From assembly GCA_963808615.1 (NCBI GenBank), contig CAWEGV010000011.1:310001-374000 (forward strand): 64,000 bases of DNA, given 5' to 3'. The notes beneath the pieces were generated by a model. It was given only the letters and a program-made list of their open reading frames with translations, was not told the origin of the DNA and searched no databases. The translations under genes and the position numbers were made by a program. This stretch comes from Palsa-504 sp963808615 (lineage in GTDB: Bacteria; Actinomycetota; Actinomycetes; Streptosporangiales; Streptosporangiaceae). Shown here piece by piece: positions 62,432-64,000 of the stretch (positions within the stretch are counted from its first letter, which is position 1; each line of letters starts with the position of its first letter).

Positions 62432-63714
62432 CTCACCGCTGCGGGCAGGCTCTGGTCGGCGGCCGTCTGCGCGGGGAGCTCGACGGGCGTACCTCCGGCC
62501 GTGGTCGCGGCGGGCGGCCGGGTCAGCAGCAGCCACCCGATCAGCCCGATCGGGTACACGAAGTATCCCCACCTGGTCGCGGGGGCCAGCGTGAACATGA
62601 CCGCCAGACCGATGGCCAGGCGCCACGCGGCGGCCCGCGCGTCCCTGGGCGGCCGGACGATCAGCCACACCACGAACCCGACCCCGGCCGCGACCAGCAG
62701 GCCTACCGCGGCCCAGTGGCCGGCCATCCCGGTGTCGGCCAGCAGATGCCCGGGCAGCGGGCTGGCCGCCGGGGTCTTGTACTTGGTCAGGCCGAGCGGG
62801 AACAGCACGGTGTTCTGCAGGAACGAGTAGGGGCTAGCCAGCCCCGCGGGTGCCAAGACCACGGTCAGCACGACCGCGATCGCCAGCGTGGCCGCGGCGA
62901 AGCGCCAGGCCCGCCTGGCTCCATCCCGCGCAGCCAGCATGGCGGTGAACACGGGGACCGCCGGCCAGGCAGTCGCCTTCATGGCACAGGCGACGCCGAG
63001 CGCGCCGGCCGCCCGGATCAGCCCGGACGGCCGGGCGATCAGCGCCAGGGTGAGGAACATCAGCGCGATGACCGGCGGGTCGGTGATGCCGACCGCCAGC
63101 GGGAACGCGATGACCGGGGAGGCGGCGATGAACACGGTGGACAGCATCACGTTGCCGCGGCAGTCCTCGCAGTGCCGGTGCGGCGCCGCGATGGTGAACG
63201 CCGCCCAGATCAAGGCGATCGACACCGCCGTCAGCCATACTCGCGGATCGGCGAGCAGGCCGGTCGCGCCGAGTGCCTTCGGCAGCCCGAACACCGCCAT
63301 GACCGGCATATAGGGGTTGTAGGACAGCCAGGTGTCCAATTGTCCCGGTGGCAGGTACGGCGTGCCGTGCTGGAGCAGCAGGACCGCCGACTGCGAGATG
63401 ACGCGTACCTCGGGCGTCGGTGCGACCCTGGTGGCCAGCCACATCAGCGGCGCGACCAGCGCGCCGGCCAGCGCCACCAGCTGCGGCACGATCACCGGCA
63501 CGTTCTTGTGCCGGGTGAGCCACAAGATGAGCGTCGTCACCCCGTAGCCGACTGCCGCCCAGATCGCCCAGGTCCGGTCCGCGTGCCCGGTATCCACGGC
63601 CAGCGCGGTCGCGTAGATCGCGAAGGCCCCGTTCGCGATCAGCAGCCACTTGCGGCTCAGCCAGTGCTGGTGGACTGGCCCTGGGTGATGGTCTTCTCGC
63701 TGCGTGTGTTCCAC
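62428..63714 (-). CDS. Polytopic membrane protein, possibly a GT-C/GT87-like glycosyltransferase
   Basis: A 428-residue protein with about ten membrane helices. A short N-terminal soluble part (1-20) precedes helices near 25, 52, 78 and so on; a periplasmic loop with STP-type EVRVISQSAVLLLQHGTPYLPPGQLDTWLSYNPYMPV resembles the first loop of GT87-like polyprenol-phosphate mannosyltransferases, but the aspartate signature is not clear. CEDCRGN between helices could bind a metal. It converges with the AhcY paralog: both stops share CTAG (62428-62431). Its start is 44 bases after the uracil-DNA glycosylase stop. Confidence 0.6.
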   Translation of the reverse strand: MEHTQREDHHPGPVHQHWLSRKWLLIANGAFAIYATALAVDTGHADRTWAIWAAVGYGVTTLILWLTRHKNVPVIVPQLVALAGALVAPLMWLATRVAPTPEVRVISQSAVLLLQHGTPYLPPGQLDTWLSYNPYMPVMAVFGLPKALGATGLLADPRVWLTAVSIALIWAAFTIAAPHRHCEDCRGNVMLSTVFIAASPVIAFPLAVGITDPPVIALMFLTLALIARPSGLIRAAGALGVACAMKATAWPAVPVFTAMLAARDGARRAWRFAAATLAIAVVLTVVLAPAGLASPYSFLQNTVLFPLGLTKYKTPAASPLPGHLLADTGMAGHWAAVGLLVAAGVGFVVWLIVRPPRDARAAAWRLAIGLAVMFTLAPATRWGYFVYPIGLIGWLLLTRPPAATTAGGTPVELPAQTAADQSLPAAVS

Positions 63715-63758
63715 TATGCCGGTACCCGCCCGTCCACGCGATATGCCCTGTTACCTAT

Positions 63759-64000
63759 TCAGCTGTTGCTAAGCAGAAACGGTAGAAACTGCCCCCGAAG
63801 CAGGTTATTAAGCGTATCACCAGGAGTAACTAAGCTTGGCTTCGGGACTAAACAGGCGCGCCCCGCTAAGGGCAGCTTCCAGTCGATCGGCTGGGCGCCA
63901 CGCTGCTGGAGCAGCTGATTAGCTCGGCTGAACGGGTGTGAACCGAAGAATCCGCTCGCCGCCGAATACGGACTCGGATGTGCCGACTCGATGCGGTCGA
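63759..64000 (-). CDS. ung: Uracil-DNA glycosylase, C-terminal part
   Basis: Read from the right edge, the minus strand encodes ESAHPSPYSAASGFF, GSHPFSRANQLLQQRGAQP and IDWKLP, the C-terminal part of family-1 uracil-DNA glycosylases, with the catalytic His in HPSP. Normally the protein ends within a few residues of IDWxLP. Here a TTA codon (63867-63869) stands where a stop would be expected and the frame continues for about 37 more residues, in AT-richer sequence with TTA and AAT codons unlike the rest of the genome, to a TGA at 63759-63761. This looks like a stop-loss extension. The N-terminal part is outside the window. Confidence 0.8.
   Translation of the reverse strand, partial: DRIESAHPSPYSAASGFFGSHPFSRANQLLQQRGAQPIDWKLPLAGRACLVPKPSLVTPGDTLNNLLRGQFLPFLLSNS

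Noticed and set aside
62716..63918. A 400-residue plus-strand frame over the membrane protein gene
   Set aside because: It is very rich in Gln/Arg/Gly without any domain, the typical antisense shadow of a hydrophobic high-GC gene.
63700..64000. A cyclic-di-AMP (ydaO-type) riboswitch at the right edge, suggested by GAATCCG-like words
   Set aside because: The minus strand translates into the C-terminal motifs of uracil-DNA glycosylase, which explains the sequence better.

Overview
The window is about 72% G+C, uses GTG and TTG starts freely, has many ATGA/GTGA stop-start overlaps, and carries WhiB, FbiA/FbiB/FbiC (coenzyme F420), DUF3499, DUF5719 and BTAD-type regulators. This points to a filamentous or related actinobacterium, possibly near Streptosporangiales. 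Genus cannot be settled from sequence alone.

Left part (1-12 kb): the 5' part of a threonine ammonia-lyase gene; a small membrane protein; a broken fusion of a class V aminotransferase with an alpha/beta hydrolase; then a tight catabolic operon (AtuA-like protein, biotin-dependent acyl-CoA carboxylase beta and alpha subunits, acyl-CoA dehydrogenase, enoyl-CoA hydratase, TetR regulator) typical of branched or acyclic-terpenoid acyl-CoA breakdown. A MarR gene faces a small gene carrying an in-frame stop.

Middle-left (12-30 kb): a FAD oxidoreductase and DUF885 pair, an AhpD-like protein, a PhyH-type dioxygenase, and an alanyl-tRNA-synthetase-like protein without an editing domain. The last is preceded by a leaderless, alanine-rich leader peptide and alternative hairpins, which looks like an undescribed attenuator. 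Then come a lipoprotein, a kinase-flippase fusion with PAP2, and a large BTAD/ATPase regulator. The regulator sits beside a cupin gene, and the same TTGCAG-N5-TTGCAG direct repeat lies upstream of both the cupin and a SnoaL/aminoglycoside-phosphotransferase-like/methyltransferase operon. That suggests a small local regulon. A MetE-like gene and a stand-alone OLD-type TOPRIM gene flank a 17/20-bp tandem repeat.

Middle-right (30-46 kb): a HAD protein with a flavin disulfide reductase; a DUF2342 zinc protease divergent from an epimerase-like gene, MoaE and a PDZ-Lon protease; then a methyltransferase, GT4 glycosyltransferase, mannose-1-phosphate guanylyltransferase-like protein, AlkA-like glycosylase, FbiC, and the FbiA-FbiB operon.

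Right part (46-64 kb): the conserved actinobacterial block WhiB2-like / GT2 membrane protein / DUF5719 / metallopeptidase / DUF3499 / ManB / Trm112-like / SIS isomerase / CDF transporter / methyltransferase / AhcY. From memory its order resembles the Mycobacterium tuberculosis Rv3256c-Rv3262 neighbourhood. Two different S-adenosylhomocysteine hydrolases are in tandem, and the window ends with a membrane protein and the 3' end of a uracil-DNA glycosylase gene.

A GC-rich palindromic element occurs at least three times: between genes (36.7 kb), in frame inside the FbiC linker (42.5 kb), and across the start of the second AhcY gene (61.1 kb), where it seems to supply the start codon. No tRNA, rRNA, CRISPR array, insertion sequence or phage gene was seen.
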